A stretch of 64,000 nt of DNA from Salinispora tropica CNB-440 (GCF_000016425.1 NC_009380.1:2670144-2734143), one strand, 5' to 3'. Numbered from the stretch's first letter, positions 26,547 through 35,684 are shown. Numbers and translations: made by a program. Notes: generated by a model not told the origin, from the letters alone.

Positions 26547-27602
26547 TCAAGGGGCACACCGGAGGCCGGTGTCGGCGTCGAAGACGTGCGTATCGGCCCA
26601 GCGGACCCCGACTCGGACCGTATCGCCGCGCGCGGGCCGGTGGGCGGCGGGCACCCGGGCCACCACCGGGCACCCGGCAAGGAGGGTGAGGTAGGCGTAG
26701 GCGTCCGTGCCGACCACCTCAACCCGGTCAACGGTCGCCGCCACCCCGTCGGACGCCCCCAACACCACCGCCTCCGGGCGAAACCCGATCTCCCGGTCGC
26801 CGGACACCCCCGTCGGCGGGGCACCGGATGGGTGGATTGGGCCGGAACTGGGAAGCACGTTCATCGCTGGAGAGCCGACGAAGCCCGCCACGAACCGGCT
26901 CGCCGGGGTGTGCCAGATCTCGTCCGGCGTACCGACCTGCTCCACCCGGCCGTCACGCAGCACCGCGATCCGGTCGGCCAGCACCAACGCCTCGGTTTGA
27001 TCGTGCGTGACGTGCACCATCGTGGCACCGAGCCGATCGTGCAGGGCCCGTAGCTCGGCCCGCATCTGCACCCGCAGCGCAAGGTCGAGGTTGGACAGCG
27101 GCTCGTCGAGCAGGAACACGTCCGGCTCCCGCACCAACGCCCGGGCCAACGCGACCCGCTGCCGCTCACCGCCGGAGAGCTGCCCGGGCCGCCGGTCGAG
27201 CAGGTGCGCCGCACCGACCTGCTCGGCGGCGGACCGGGCCCGCTCTCGGGCCGCCGTCTTCGGGACATCCCGCACCACCAGGCCGAACGCGATGTTCTCG
27301 GCGACGGTCAGGTGAGGGAAGAGCGCGTACGACTGGAAGACCATCGACACGTTGCGCCGGCCGGGACGGTCGGCGGTGACATCCCGACCGGCGATCCAGA
27401 CTCGCCCGGTGGTGACCGGCTCCAGGCCGGCCACCACCCGCAACAGCGTCGACTTGCCGGCGCCGGAGGGGCCGAGTACCACCAGGAGTTCCCCCCGGGC
27501 CATGGTCAACCGCATCTGCTGCAGGACGGTGACGCCCCGGTAGGCGGCGCTCACCCCGTCCAGCGTCAGTCCGGCATCGTGGGTCAGACCGGCATCGTTC
27601 AC
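26547..27602 (-). CDS. carbohydrate ABC transporter ATPase, MsmK/UgpC type
   Basis: A 351-residue ATPase. Walker A LGPSGAGKST, Q-loop MVFQSYALFPH, signature LSGGERQRVALARAL, Walker B VFLLDEPLSNLD and the switch His in VTHDQTEA are all present. A C-terminal TOBE-like beta domain follows, as in MalK/UgpC. A dedicated ATPase within the operon is less common in actinomycetes, where a shared MsiK often serves many sugar importers. It overlaps the start/stop of the binding-protein gene by 4 bases. Confidence 0.93.
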   Translation of the reverse strand: MNDAGLTHDAGLTLDGVSAAYRGVTVLQQMRLTMARGELLVVLGPSGAGKSTLLRVVAGLEPVTTGRVWIAGRDVTADRPGRRNVSMVFQSYALFPHLTVAENIAFGLVVRDVPKTAARERARSAAEQVGAAHLLDRRPGQLSGGERQRVALARALVREPDVFLLDEPLSNLDLALRVQMRAELRALHDRLGATMVHVTHDQTEALVLADRIAVLRDGRVEQVGTPDEIWHTPASRFVAGFVGSPAMNVLPSSGPIHPSGAPPTGVSGDREIGFRPEAVVLGASDGVAATVDRVEVVGTDAYAYLTLLAGCPVVARVPAAHRPARGDTVRVGVRWADTHVFDADTGLRCAP

Positions 27603-28924
27603 CCGTGCTCACCACGGGCGAACAGCGGGCGGGTCTGCTCATCCAGAGCGCGGATGACGTCGTCCAACCGGTCGCCCCGGTACAGCGCGTTCTCCAGGAT
27701 CCCGGCGGTCACATCCTCGACCTCCGGCCAGGTGGAAACTGTCGGCAACGTCCGCAGGGTGGGGACCGTGTCGAGGAAGACCGTCGCGTTACGTGGTGGT
27801 TGGGACGAGTCGAGGAACACCGGGGACTGTGAGACACCGATGTGCGACGGCACGGTCCGCCCGGTGGCGGCGATGATCTCCTGCCCCTCGGCGGAGATGG
27901 CGAACTCCAGGAACCGCCACGCCGCATCCTTACGCTTGGCACCCCGAGTCATGCAGTACGCGTCGGAGTGCAGCACCCCCACCTGGTCCTGGTAGACCGG
28001 CAGTGGGGCGACGTCCCACTCGAAGCCGGTGATCGAGCGGAAGGTGGTGGTGGAGCGTCGCGAGGACATCAGCATGGCGAGCCGACCGTTGGCGAAGCGG
28101 GACTCGTCGTCCTCGGCCTCGACCTCCTCGTCGGTGGGAACCACCCCGTACGCCTGGCGGAGGTCGACCAGGTTCTTCAGCGCCTCTCGGCCGGTCGGGG
28201 TGTCCAGGGTGAGTCGGGTCGGCCGATCCGGGTCATCGACAATCTCGCCGCCGGCGGACCACGTGAACGGGGCGACGCGGATGATCGACGGCTCGACGCC
28301 GAGCCCGTGCACGGCCGGGCGGACAGCGGCCCCCTCGCTCTCGGTGCCCTTGACCATCACACCACGGTCGTCCCGGGTCATCGCGATGGCGGTGCCGACC
28401 ATGTCGTTCCAGGTCCAGCCCGCCTTCGGCTCGGGGACCTGGTATTCGGCGAAGAGGGTGCGGTTGTAGTAGACGGCGAGACTGGAGACGTTCTGCGGTA
28501 GACAGAGCTGTTGGCCGCCCCAGGTGAAGGCCTCCATCGCCACCGGGTAGTAGTCAGCGGGATTCACCTTCTCGGAGGCGGCGATCCGCTCGTCCAAGGG
28601 CTCGACCACGTTCTTCGCGGCGAACTGGCCATAGAAGCGGTAGTTCATCAGGAACAGGTCCGGCGGGGCACCCCCGGCGACCGAGGTGGCGAGCCGGGCC
28701 AGCAGGTCCTTGCGGTCGCTCGCCTCGATGAGCTGCACCTCGTTGCCGGGCCGGGCCTGACCGTACGCCTCGATCAGCGTGCGATACGCGGCCAGCTCCT
28801 CGGGGGCACCGAAAACCAGCAGCCGCACCGGCCCGTCGGAGGCGGTCCCGGGTCCGGCTCCACAGCCGGTCGCGACGAGCACCGTAGCCAGCAGCGCCGC
28901 CAGCAGCGCCTTGGGTCTTCTCAT
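27599..28924 (-). CDS. extracellular solute-binding lipoprotein (family 1)
   Basis: A 441-residue lipoprotein. The signal MRRPKALLAALLATVLVATGC ends in a lipobox with the modified Cys at residue 21. The mature part resembles maltose/sn-glycerol-3-phosphate-type binding proteins (LVFGAPEELAAYRTLIEAYG, FLMNYRFYGQFAAKN, WRFLEFAISAEGQE). It captures the ligand, probably an oligosaccharide, outside the membrane for the two permeases. Both ends overlap neighbouring genes by 4 bases. Confidence 0.9.
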   Translation of the reverse strand: MRRPKALLAALLATVLVATGCGAGPGTASDGPVRLLVFGAPEELAAYRTLIEAYGQARPGNEVQLIEASDRKDLLARLATSVAGGAPPDLFLMNYRFYGQFAAKNVVEPLDERIAASEKVNPADYYPVAMEAFTWGGQQLCLPQNVSSLAVYYNRTLFAEYQVPEPKAGWTWNDMVGTAIAMTRDDRGVMVKGTESEGAAVRPAVHGLGVEPSIIRVAPFTWSAGGEIVDDPDRPTRLTLDTPTGREALKNLVDLRQAYGVVPTDEEVEAEDDESRFANGRLAMLMSSRRSTTTFRSITGFEWDVAPLPVYQDQVGVLHSDAYCMTRGAKRKDAAWRFLEFAISAEGQEIIAATGRTVPSHIGVSQSPVFLDSSQPPRNATVFLDTVPTLRTLPTVSTWPEVEDVTAGILENALYRGDRLDDVIRALDEQTRPLFARGEHG

Positions 28925-29781
28925 GGCCGGTTCCGTCCTGTCTGGTCGTCGTGGTCAAAGAAACGGCGCTGGGCGAACCCGAAGACCAGCACGGCCGGGC
29001 CGGTCGCCAGGACCGCCCCGGCCAGGAAAACCGGGAAGTTCGTCGGATCCAGCACCGACAACGAACGCAGCGCCAAGGGCAGGGTGAACAGGTCACGGTC
29101 GTACACATAGATCAGTGGATCGAGGAAGTTCGACCAGGTCAGCACGAAGGTTAGGGCGGTGATCGCGGCAGTGACCGGACGCACCATCGGGAGCGCGACC
29201 CGCCACCAGATGCCCATCGGCGTCATGTCCTCCACCAGACAGGCGTCGTAGAGGTCCCGCGGCAGCGCCCGGAAGGCCAGGTAGTAGACCAGGACGTAGA
29301 GCGGGGAGGTACCCAACAGCGCCGGAGCGATCAAGGGCACCAGCGTATCGGTCAGCCCGAGCGCGCGGAAGATCGCGAACCGGGGTACCAGAAGTGCGGT
29401 GGCCGGCACCATCAGGGCGACCAGGGACGCCGCGACGACGAGGGCGGTGCCCCGTGGTGCGAGCCGGGCCAACGCGAAGCCGGCCAGCGCGGCGACCAGC
29501 ACACTCAGCGGCACCGCGACGGCCGCGACCAGCAGTGAGTTGAGCGCGGCGCGCAGGACTCCGCCGACCTCCAGGGCCTGTCGGTAGCCGACGGTGGAGA
29601 CCGGATCGGGGATCAGCTGCGGGGTGGGGGACGGCGGCAGACCGGGCTCGGTGAGCGAGCCCGAGATCAGCAGCAGGAGCGGCGGGACGAAGACGAGCAG
29701 GACGAAGAGCGCGCCCAGGGCGTGCCAGATCCGGCCGATCGTCCCGGACAGCGGTGGGGGGCCGCTGGCGCGGCCCCCCAC
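28921..29781 (-). CDS. carbohydrate ABC transporter permease, MalG type
   Basis: A 286-residue permease with six helices and EAA loop DACLVEDMTPMGIWWRVALPM. MalG/UgpE family. GTG 29781 lies 25 bases after the BNR-protein stop, so the transporter appears to be transcribed from the BNR gene. Its stop overlaps the start of the binding-protein gene (ATGA). Here the order permease, binding protein, ATPase, permease differs from the usual binding protein-permease-permease arrangement. Confidence 0.87.
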   Translation of the reverse strand: MGGRASGPPPLSGTIGRIWHALGALFVLLVFVPPLLLLISGSLTEPGLPPSPTPQLIPDPVSTVGYRQALEVGGVLRAALNSLLVAAVAVPLSVLVAALAGFALARLAPRGTALVVAASLVALMVPATALLVPRFAIFRALGLTDTLVPLIAPALLGTSPLYVLVYYLAFRALPRDLYDACLVEDMTPMGIWWRVALPMVRPVTAAITALTFVLTWSNFLDPLIYVYDRDLFTLPLALRSLSVLDPTNFPVFLAGAVLATGPAVLVFGFAQRRFFDHDDQTGRNRP

Positions 29782-29806
29782 TCGGTTGGTGGTGTGAATG
29801 ATCGAC

Positions 29807-32602
29807 CTACTTCAGTTTGAGCTGCCAGGCGCCCAGACCGTGCGAGGCCGCGTAGAGGACCCGCTCGCCCGGCACGATGGTGAGCCCGGCGACCTCCACA
29901 TTCGGCATGCCGCCGGCCGCCTTGGTCCAGCTGGTCCGCCCCGTAGCCAGCCGCAACACGCCGAAGTCGGTCGACGCGTACAGGTCACCGGTGACGTCGT
30001 CCCGGACCAGGTCGGTGATCGGCTGATCACCGAAGTCGTAGGAGCGGTCGGTCCAGGTCGCCGTCGTGCCGGCGGTCGTCACCTCGAAGGCGTGCCCGAG
30101 CGTTTCGGGCGTGTTCGAGTTGAAGCCGCTGTAGGAGACCCACGCCCGGTTCGGGTCAGTCGGATCGATGTGGACACTGGTGACGAATCGGTTCGGGGTG
30201 TCCGGGTTGTCGATCCGGGTCCAGGTCACCTCGGCGGCCGACTCGGCGTCGACATTGTGGCTGACGAAGACCCGACCCGTGCTGGTGGCCGCGTAGGCGG
30301 TGGCGGAGTCGGTGTCGACCCGCTGCACCACCGAGACGGCACCGCCGGCCCGGTCCCCCCACGCCTCGTCGGTGAGCGGCGTGCTGCCCAGTTCCTCCCA
30401 GTCTCCGCACTGCGCCTCGAAGGTGCCGGTCCAGGTGTTGCAGATCCGGTTGGCCTCCTCGATACTCCGGTCGCCCAGACCGAAGGTCTTCGTCCGGTAC
30501 ACCGAGCGGCCGGTACCGGCGAACATCGTGCCGCTGACCACCGGGTCGCTGATCACCGGAGCGTAGAAGAGGGTGCCCGGCTGGCCGTAGATCGGATCCG
30601 CGGTCCAGATCCACTCGGCGATGTCGCCGCCGGCGAAGTTCACCTCCGGCGACGCGTTGAAGAAGGTGTGGAAGCGGAACTCGGGCTTGCCGACATCGAA
30701 GCCGGAGGCGCCGCCGTCACCGATCATCGTGTTCGACCAGCGCCGCCGCTCGCCGTTGTTCTCCCAGGTCCCGTTGTCCTGCGTCCCGCCCTGCAACAGG
30801 TTCACGTCGTGCGGGCTGACCGAGAGGCTGATGAACTGCAACGTGTTCATGCCCTTGTTGACGCTCTCCAGCTTGGTCGGGATCCGGGAGAGCATCTGCT
30901 TGCAGCGATCCTGCTGGGCCTGAATGGTCAGGTTTCGGTCCGGGTTGTCACACCAGGTGGATCGATCGACGAAGTCACCGCTGGAGCGCATGATCCCGCC
31001 GTCGTTGGCCTCGAAGAACTGGTACGGGTCACGCGGGTTGGTCACGATCGCGTGCTGGTCGGGATGCAGACCGTTCGGGTGCAGCTCGTCGGTGCCGTCG
31101 AAGGTCATGTCGGTGCCGCTGACCCCGGCGTCGGTGGAGAGGACCACGGCCCGCTTGTGCGCGATCGTCTCACCATAGACGTAGGAGCCACCGGTGTAGA
31201 CGATGTCCGGATGCCCCGGCGGGGTGTGTACGAACATGTCGTACCAGCACTGGCCGGTGCACTGGTTGTAGGTGGCGTACCCCGGGTCTGCCGGGTTCGA
31301 GCTGGTCAGATCGGTGAACGTGGGGGTTCCGCCGGCCACGTCGTCACTGCGCAGCAACCGCGAGTACGGGTTACCGAAGTTACCCTCGTAGACGTACATC
31401 CGGGTCTTGCCGTTCGGCAACGCGGTGACGTCGATGGCGGCCCGGGTCTGGAACAGCTCCGGGTTGAGCGACGGCTTGATCTGCGTCCAGCTTGAGCCGG
31501 CGTCCGGGGAGCGCCAGACACCACGGCCGTACGACGACGCGTACACGATGTCGGAGTTCTTCGGGTCGAGCTTGACGTAGCGGACGCCGCGCGGCGAGCA
31601 GACCCCGTTGTTGCCGAACTCCTCGGCGTCGCCGGTGCAGTCGGTGGCGGAGGCCGAACCGTTGTGGATGAAACTCCAGTTCTTGCCACCGTCGGTGGTC
31701 TTGTAGAGGCCCCACTTCTCCGCGTCCGGCACCGGTCGCGTCACGCCCGTGCAGCAGGCGCTGGACATACCGCGTAGCGCGGTGGTGGTGGCGACGTAGA
31801 TGGTCTTCGGGTCGTCCGGCTCGATGGTGATCTCGGCGATGCCCTTGCCGGCGAGCACCTCCTTGCCGAGCGGGCCCTGCCAGGTCAGACCGCCATTGGT
31901 CGACCGGTAGAGACCAACACCGGCGACACATCCGGAGCCGCAGATGTTCGCCTCACCGGTACCGACATAGATGGTGAGCCCGTGCCGGTCGTTGCGGTCG
32001 ATCTTGACCGATCCGGCCGCGTTAATGCCGAGCGGGCCACCCAGGTAGAACCACTTCGGCTCGGCGGCGAGGATGTTGAGGGTGCCCCAGACGCCACCAC
32101 CGGAGGGCGTGGCGTACGCCCGGCAGAGCCACCGGTTGCAGTCGGGGCTGATGTCGAGGGAGGTCACCCGGCCACCGGCGACATACTCGTTGGGAACGTA
32201 GTTGAAGGCGTTGCGGTACTCGGTGAACGGGTACACCGCCTCACTCGGCCCGACGTTGGTCCACCGTTGGCCACCCCGGAACCGACGCTCCGCCGCCGCG
32301 AACGCCGCCTTCGAGCGGTCGGCCTCGGCGAGGCTGACCTCGTTGGCCGGGTAGGCCCGCTTGAGGAACTCCTGCTGCGCGGCGCCACCCGGACCGTCCA
32401 GCGACATGCCGTCGTTGCCCGGTACCGACCGACGCATCTGCTCCAGGTGCGCTCCGAGGGCGTTCGGTAGCTCGCCGTCCCCGGTCGCCGCGGCGGCGGC
32501 CGGTACTTCGGTACCGGCGAGGTGGATGCCGGCGACACCCGTCGTCGCGACGAGGGCGACGACCGCTAGTCCTGCGAGTAAATGGCGACGTCTGCGCTTC
32601 AC
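29807..32602 (-). CDS. secreted BNR/Asp-box repeat protein (glycosidase-like beta propeller)
   Basis: A 931-residue exported protein. The signal is KRRRRHLLAGLAVVALVATTG with cleavage near AAAAA. The body has repeated Asp-box units (YRSTNGGLTWQG, YKTTDGGKNWSF, WRSPDAGSSWTQ) and YVGTGEA/YASSYGRG strands of the sialidase/Vps10/xyloglucanase-like propellers, ending in YAASHGLGAWQL. It contains several Cys pairs that would form disulphides outside the cell. GTG 32602 has GGGAGGAACC upstream. Next to a sugar importer, it may bind or cleave a polysaccharide; catalytic residues of GH33 or GH74 could not be assigned. Confidence 0.8.
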   Translation of the reverse strand: MKRRRRHLLAGLAVVALVATTGVAGIHLAGTEVPAAAAATGDGELPNALGAHLEQMRRSVPGNDGMSLDGPGGAAQQEFLKRAYPANEVSLAEADRSKAAFAAAERRFRGGQRWTNVGPSEAVYPFTEYRNAFNYVPNEYVAGGRVTSLDISPDCNRWLCRAYATPSGGGVWGTLNILAAEPKWFYLGGPLGINAAGSVKIDRNDRHGLTIYVGTGEANICGSGCVAGVGLYRSTNGGLTWQGPLGKEVLAGKGIAEITIEPDDPKTIYVATTTALRGMSSACCTGVTRPVPDAEKWGLYKTTDGGKNWSFIHNGSASATDCTGDAEEFGNNGVCSPRGVRYVKLDPKNSDIVYASSYGRGVWRSPDAGSSWTQIKPSLNPELFQTRAAIDVTALPNGKTRMYVYEGNFGNPYSRLLRSDDVAGGTPTFTDLTSSNPADPGYATYNQCTGQCWYDMFVHTPPGHPDIVYTGGSYVYGETIAHKRAVVLSTDAGVSGTDMTFDGTDELHPNGLHPDQHAIVTNPRDPYQFFEANDGGIMRSSGDFVDRSTWCDNPDRNLTIQAQQDRCKQMLSRIPTKLESVNKGMNTLQFISLSVSPHDVNLLQGGTQDNGTWENNGERRRWSNTMIGDGGASGFDVGKPEFRFHTFFNASPEVNFAGGDIAEWIWTADPIYGQPGTLFYAPVISDPVVSGTMFAGTGRSVYRTKTFGLGDRSIEEANRICNTWTGTFEAQCGDWEELGSTPLTDEAWGDRAGGAVSVVQRVDTDSATAYAATSTGRVFVSHNVDAESAAEVTWTRIDNPDTPNRFVTSVHIDPTDPNRAWVSYSGFNSNTPETLGHAFEVTTAGTTATWTDRSYDFGDQPITDLVRDDVTGDLYASTDFGVLRLATGRTSWTKAAGGMPNVEVAGLTIVPGERVLYAASHGLGAWQLKLK

Positions 32603-32713
32603 AAGGTTCCTCCCGGAGAAGGCACCGCCGCAGCGCGGCCTCCAGGATTGGCAACCGTCACTGGCAGCGTCCATGCAGGAGGATGTCAGAGGAGGTTCGG
32701 CGGGCACAATCCC

Positions 32714-32727
32714 TTGCCTCGAGGCAA
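32714..32727. promoter_or_regulatory. 14-base palindrome, possible operator
   Basis: TTGCCTCGAGGCAA is a perfect palindrome in the 240-base divergent region between the BNR operon and the pentapeptide-repeat gene, about 110 bases from each start. It could be the site of a dimeric regulator. No regulator gene is adjacent. Confidence 0.35.
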
Positions 32728-32841
32728 TCGAGGTTTGCCGCTGAACTCAGCAGCGCAGCCGTAGCAAACTGGTACACGTCCGACGCCATGCCAGGATAGG
32801 TGGTGCACATCGAGCGCCACTCGGCAGGAGAATCGGTCAGT

Positions 32842-33708
32842 ATGGCAAAAATCGGTCCGGCGGAGCTGCGCGCTGACTGCTCCCGATGCGTAGGGCTCTG
32901 CTGCGTGGCGCCCGCCTTCGCCGCCTCAGCCGACTTCGCGATCGACAAGCCGGCCGGACGGCCCTGCCCAAACCTGCGCCCGGACTTCCACTGCGGGATC
33001 CACACCGCTCTGCGGGACCGCGGCTTCCCTGGCTGCACCGTCTTCGACTGCTTCGGGGCCGGCCAGCGGGTGACCCAGGTGACCTTCGAGGGGCGAGACT
33101 GGCGGGACGACCAGCCCACCGCCCAGGCCATGTTCGACACCTTCGCCGTGGTGCGGCCACTCCACGAACTGCTCTGGCATCTGACCGAGGCGCTGACGAT
33201 GGAGCTGCCCGCACCGCTGCGGGCAGCGCTGACCGAGGCGCTCGCCGACACCGACCAGTTGGCCGGTGGCGACCCGGAGTCGGTGCGGGCGCTGGCTGTC
33301 GACGCGCACCGCGGCAGAGTCGTTCCGCTACTGTCCCAAGCCAGTGCCCATACCCGGGCCCGGGGTGGCCGCCCTGGCGCTGATCGGCGCGGCGCCGCCT
33401 TACTCGGCGCCGACCTGCGCCGAGTCGACCTGCGGCGAGCGAGTCTGCGCGGTGCCCAGCTGGTCGGTGCCGACCTGCGCGGAGTCGACCTGACCGGTAC
33501 GGACCTCACCGGAGCGGACCTACGCGGCGCCGACCTGCGCGGCACAGACCTGTCGGGCGCTCTCTTCGTGCACCAGTCCCAGCTCGATGCGGCCCGAGGC
33601 GACGGGACCACCGTTCTTCCGCCGGGGCGCAGCCGCCCCGCGCACTGGGCGGCGCTGCCGGGCGCCCAACGCCGGCCGCCTGCCCACAGATCTGGCCGCC
33701 GGCGCTGA
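32842..33708 (+). CDS. Cys-rich domain fused to pentapeptide repeats
   Basis: A 288-residue protein. The N-terminal 110 residues carry C-x2-C-x4-CC (CSRCVGLCC) and more Cys/His in CPNL, FHCGIH and GCTVFDCFGAGQ, a set that suggests a metal or Fe-S site like that of YkgJ-type proteins. After a helical region, residues about 180-250 are pentapeptide repeats (A-D-L-R-x, for example GADLRGVDLTGTDLTGADL), which fold into a right-handed beta helix. The tail is Arg/Pro-rich. ATG 32842 has AGGAGA upstream. Function is not known; DNA mimicry by gyrase-protecting proteins is one precedent, not evidence. Confidence 0.8.
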   Translation: MAKIGPAELRADCSRCVGLCCVAPAFAASADFAIDKPAGRPCPNLRPDFHCGIHTALRDRGFPGCTVFDCFGAGQRVTQVTFEGRDWRDDQPTAQAMFDTFAVVRPLHELLWHLTEALTMELPAPLRAALTEALADTDQLAGGDPESVRALAVDAHRGRVVPLLSQASAHTRARGGRPGADRRGAALLGADLRRVDLRRASLRGAQLVGADLRGVDLTGTDLTGADLRGADLRGTDLSGALFVHQSQLDAARGDGTTVLPPGRSRPAHWAALPGAQRRPPAHRSGRRR

Positions 33709-33879
33709 GCGCAACCTCCACCCGGAGACGCACGGCCTCCCGGTCCGCCCGCCCTCCGCAGCTCCCCGCGTTTCTCCGGATGGCGTCCGGGTAGGTGATC
33801 GGGGCTAAGCCGGTTTCGGTCGCCGCGGCAGGTGCGGTGGCCGGGGTGGTCACCGCGAGCCGACGGGCGGGAGTGCGCC

Positions 33880-34104
33880 ATGACCGAGCAACACCGATTC
33901 GACCTGGCCGACACGGACGAACCGGACGGCACCACAGCGATGGAGGCGTCCCTGCGACCTCCGGGCGAGTCGCTGCCGACCGAGGATGTCGGTGACGACT
34001 TCGCAGACCTACCCGCCGAGAACCGGCGATCGGCGCGGGAGATCAGTCGAGCTGGATACGACGTGGCCGACGTTTCCGGGGCCGTCGACCCGAACCGGGA
34101 GTGA
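33880..34104 (+). CDS. small acidic hypothetical protein
   Basis: A 74-residue acidic protein (MTEQHRFDLADTDEPDGTTA and on to DVADVSGAVDPNRE) with no hydrophobic segment or cysteine, likely disordered. GGGAG lies about 7 bases upstream of the ATG. It follows the pentapeptide-repeat gene on the same strand by about 170 bases and converges with crtY. No family recognised. Confidence 0.5.
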   Translation: MTEQHRFDLADTDEPDGTTAMEASLRPPGESLPTEDVGDDFADLPAENRRSAREISRAGYDVADVSGAVDPNRE

Positions 34105-34140
34105 GCTGGACGATGCAGCACCCGGCCCGGCGACGGGCGG

Positions 34141-35382
34141 TCACTCGGCCGGGTGGGAGCTCCGGGGCGCGCCGGTGACCGGCGGCGGGACTCGGCCGGG
34201 GGCGGGCCGCCGCCACGGGACGAGCCGGTCCCGCAGCCGGGCGGCGGCGTCACCGAGGGTAGCGGCGACCATCGGTGTTGGCCGGGTGGTGCTCATCAAC
34301 GCGACCTCCTCGGCCGGGCTGGTGGTCCCATCGAGGAAGCGCAACACCCGCTCGGCCGGGTTGCGGTCGAAGAGCCGGTCGAAGAAGTCGGGACCGCCCA
34401 CCCCACCGCGGTCCAGCGCCCGCAGCGCGACCGCGTCCAGCCACCGGTGTCGACGGGGGTACGCGGGTGCCGGGACCGGCGCCCGCCCGGCGGCGAGCGC
34501 CTCGGCGATCTGCCCCGCCTGCCGGTGCATGGCGGCGAACGTGAAGCCGGTGGAGGGTCGGGTGGCACCACCGCCGGTGCCGAGGCGGACCACCCGGGGC
34601 GAGGGCCGCGGGTCGAACGGGCCGTCGGTCATCGGGATCACCCCGTTCTCCACCTCCCGCACCCGGAGCCGGCCCGGGTCCAGCCCGAGCCGGTCCCGGT
34701 ACCCGGCCAGCGCCGCGTCATAGCCGGCGTCGGTGAGCAGGCCGGAGGTGAACTCGGTGTACTCGACCAACGCGTACCGGTCGGTGACCGGCAACACGTA
34801 CCCGAACGACACGCCCCGAACCGGCTGCGGGGTACGGAAGTCCATCAGCACCGCCCGACCCGGGTCGAACAGCGGCCGGTCGGCCTCGAGCCACCAGCCG
34901 CGGAAGTGCTGGAGCCAGTTGGTACGCCCGGCTCGCCGGGGCGGGCGGGGCCGGGAGTCGAGGACCCAGGACGCCCGTAGCGTCGACCCGCCGGCATGGA
35001 TCGTGACCCGGCTGCCGTCGTCCTCGACCGCCTCGGCCGGGGCCGCGACGCGGACCGCGCCGAGTCGCTGTTCGGCGGTGGCTGCCTGGTCGTAGACGGG
35101 GGCCGAACGCAGCATCGCGTACCGCAGCGGGGCGAGGTCGAGCACGCGACGCCGCCCCGGCACCGCCACCTCCACCTGGGACCAGCTCGCCGCCAACAGC
35201 GGGTCGAGCCCGTCGTCGGGTCGGCCCCAGAACGCCCAGGTCCGGTCCTGGCCGCGCCGGCGCACCGGATCGATCACCGCCACCCGCAGACCGCGCACGC
35301 CCCACCGATCCAGGGCGGCGAGCACGAGGGAGCCCGCGCCGCCACCACCGACCAGGGCGAGGTCAACGTCAACGGTGGTCAC
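34141..35382 (-). CDS. crtY: lycopene beta-cyclase-type flavoprotein
   Basis: About 413 residues. The dinucleotide motif LVGGGGAGSLV is near the N-terminus, followed by the CrtY signature RTWAFWG and, centrally, SFGYVLPVTDRYALVEYTEF. ATRPSTGFTFAAMHRQA is the conserved C-terminal motif. CrtY closes beta rings on lycopene. No other crt gene is seen here. In Salinispora the carotenoid (sioxanthin) genes are known to be scattered in separate subclusters, which fits a lone cyclase. Start is uncertain: GTG 35382 or GTG 35400, neither with a clear ribosome site. Confidence 0.85.
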   Translation of the reverse strand: MTTVDVDLALVGGGGAGSLVLAALDRWGVRGLRVAVIDPVRRRGQDRTWAFWGRPDDGLDPLLAASWSQVEVAVPGRRRVLDLAPLRYAMLRSAPVYDQAATAEQRLGAVRVAAPAEAVEDDGSRVTIHAGGSTLRASWVLDSRPRPPRRAGRTNWLQHFRGWWLEADRPLFDPGRAVLMDFRTPQPVRGVSFGYVLPVTDRYALVEYTEFTSGLLTDAGYDAALAGYRDRLGLDPGRLRVREVENGVIPMTDGPFDPRPSPRVVRLGTGGGATRPSTGFTFAAMHRQAGQIAEALAAGRAPVPAPAYPRRHRWLDAVALRALDRGGVGGPDFFDRLFDRNPAERVLRFLDGTTSPAEEVALMSTTRPTPMVAATLGDAAARLRDRLVPWRRPAPGRVPPPVTGAPRSSHPAE

Positions 35383-35526
35383 CCGTACACGCTGCCACAC
35401 CCATGGTCGGGGTCACCGGCCGGACCGGCCGCCCCGGGTTCACCCGGCGTCGCTTGGCCACCCGAGCGGTGCTCGCATCTGCCCGATCGCGGCTATCCTG
35501 GCCGCGATCGACAGTGAGGAGTTGGC

Positions 35527-35583
35527 ATGCGCCAGGGCACGGTCATGGTCACCGCTTCGCCGCGAGTGCGCACCGCGCGGTAG
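35527..35583 (+). CDS. 18-residue leader peptide ahead of an MFS gene
   Basis: GAGGAG (35516-35521) lies five bases before an ATG opening an 18-codon frame, MRQGTVMVTASPRVRTAR, ending in TAG 100 bases before the MFS start. R13-V14-R15 matches the Arg/Lys-x-Arg/Lys motif on which macrolide-bound ribosomes are known to stall. Codons 9-14 form one arm of a long-range RNA stem. These traits suggest a regulatory leader ORF. The peptide itself is not similar to any leader I can name. Confidence 0.65.
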   Translation: MRQGTVMVTASPRVRTAR

Positions 35584-35680
35584 TCGGTCCCACCGTCGGG
35601 CTCACACCCCACGGTGTAGCGCTCCTCGCCGCGAAGCGGTCGCTCCCGCGACGACCGTTTCCCCCCCTTGCTCGAGGAGC
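35551..35680 (+). promoter_or_regulatory. candidate ribosome-mediated attenuator of the MFS gene
   Basis: Arm 1 (35551-35566, ACCGCTTCGCCGCGAG) pairs with arm 2 (35625-35640, CTCGCCGCGAAGCGGT) at 15 of 16 positions. GCTCCTCG (35621-35628), overlapping arm 2, is perfectly complementary to CGAGGAGC (35673-35680), which contains the MFS Shine-Dalgarno. The two pairings exclude each other, and arm 1 lies inside the leader ORF. Whether stalling opens or closes the ribosome site cannot be settled by inspection. Confidence 0.5.
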
Positions 35681-35684
35681 TATT

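Noticed and set aside
29798..31495. Long open frame opposite the BNR-protein gene
   Set aside because: Composition is Val/Gly/Arg/Asp-rich antisense of a clear secreted protein; no ribosome site or motif.
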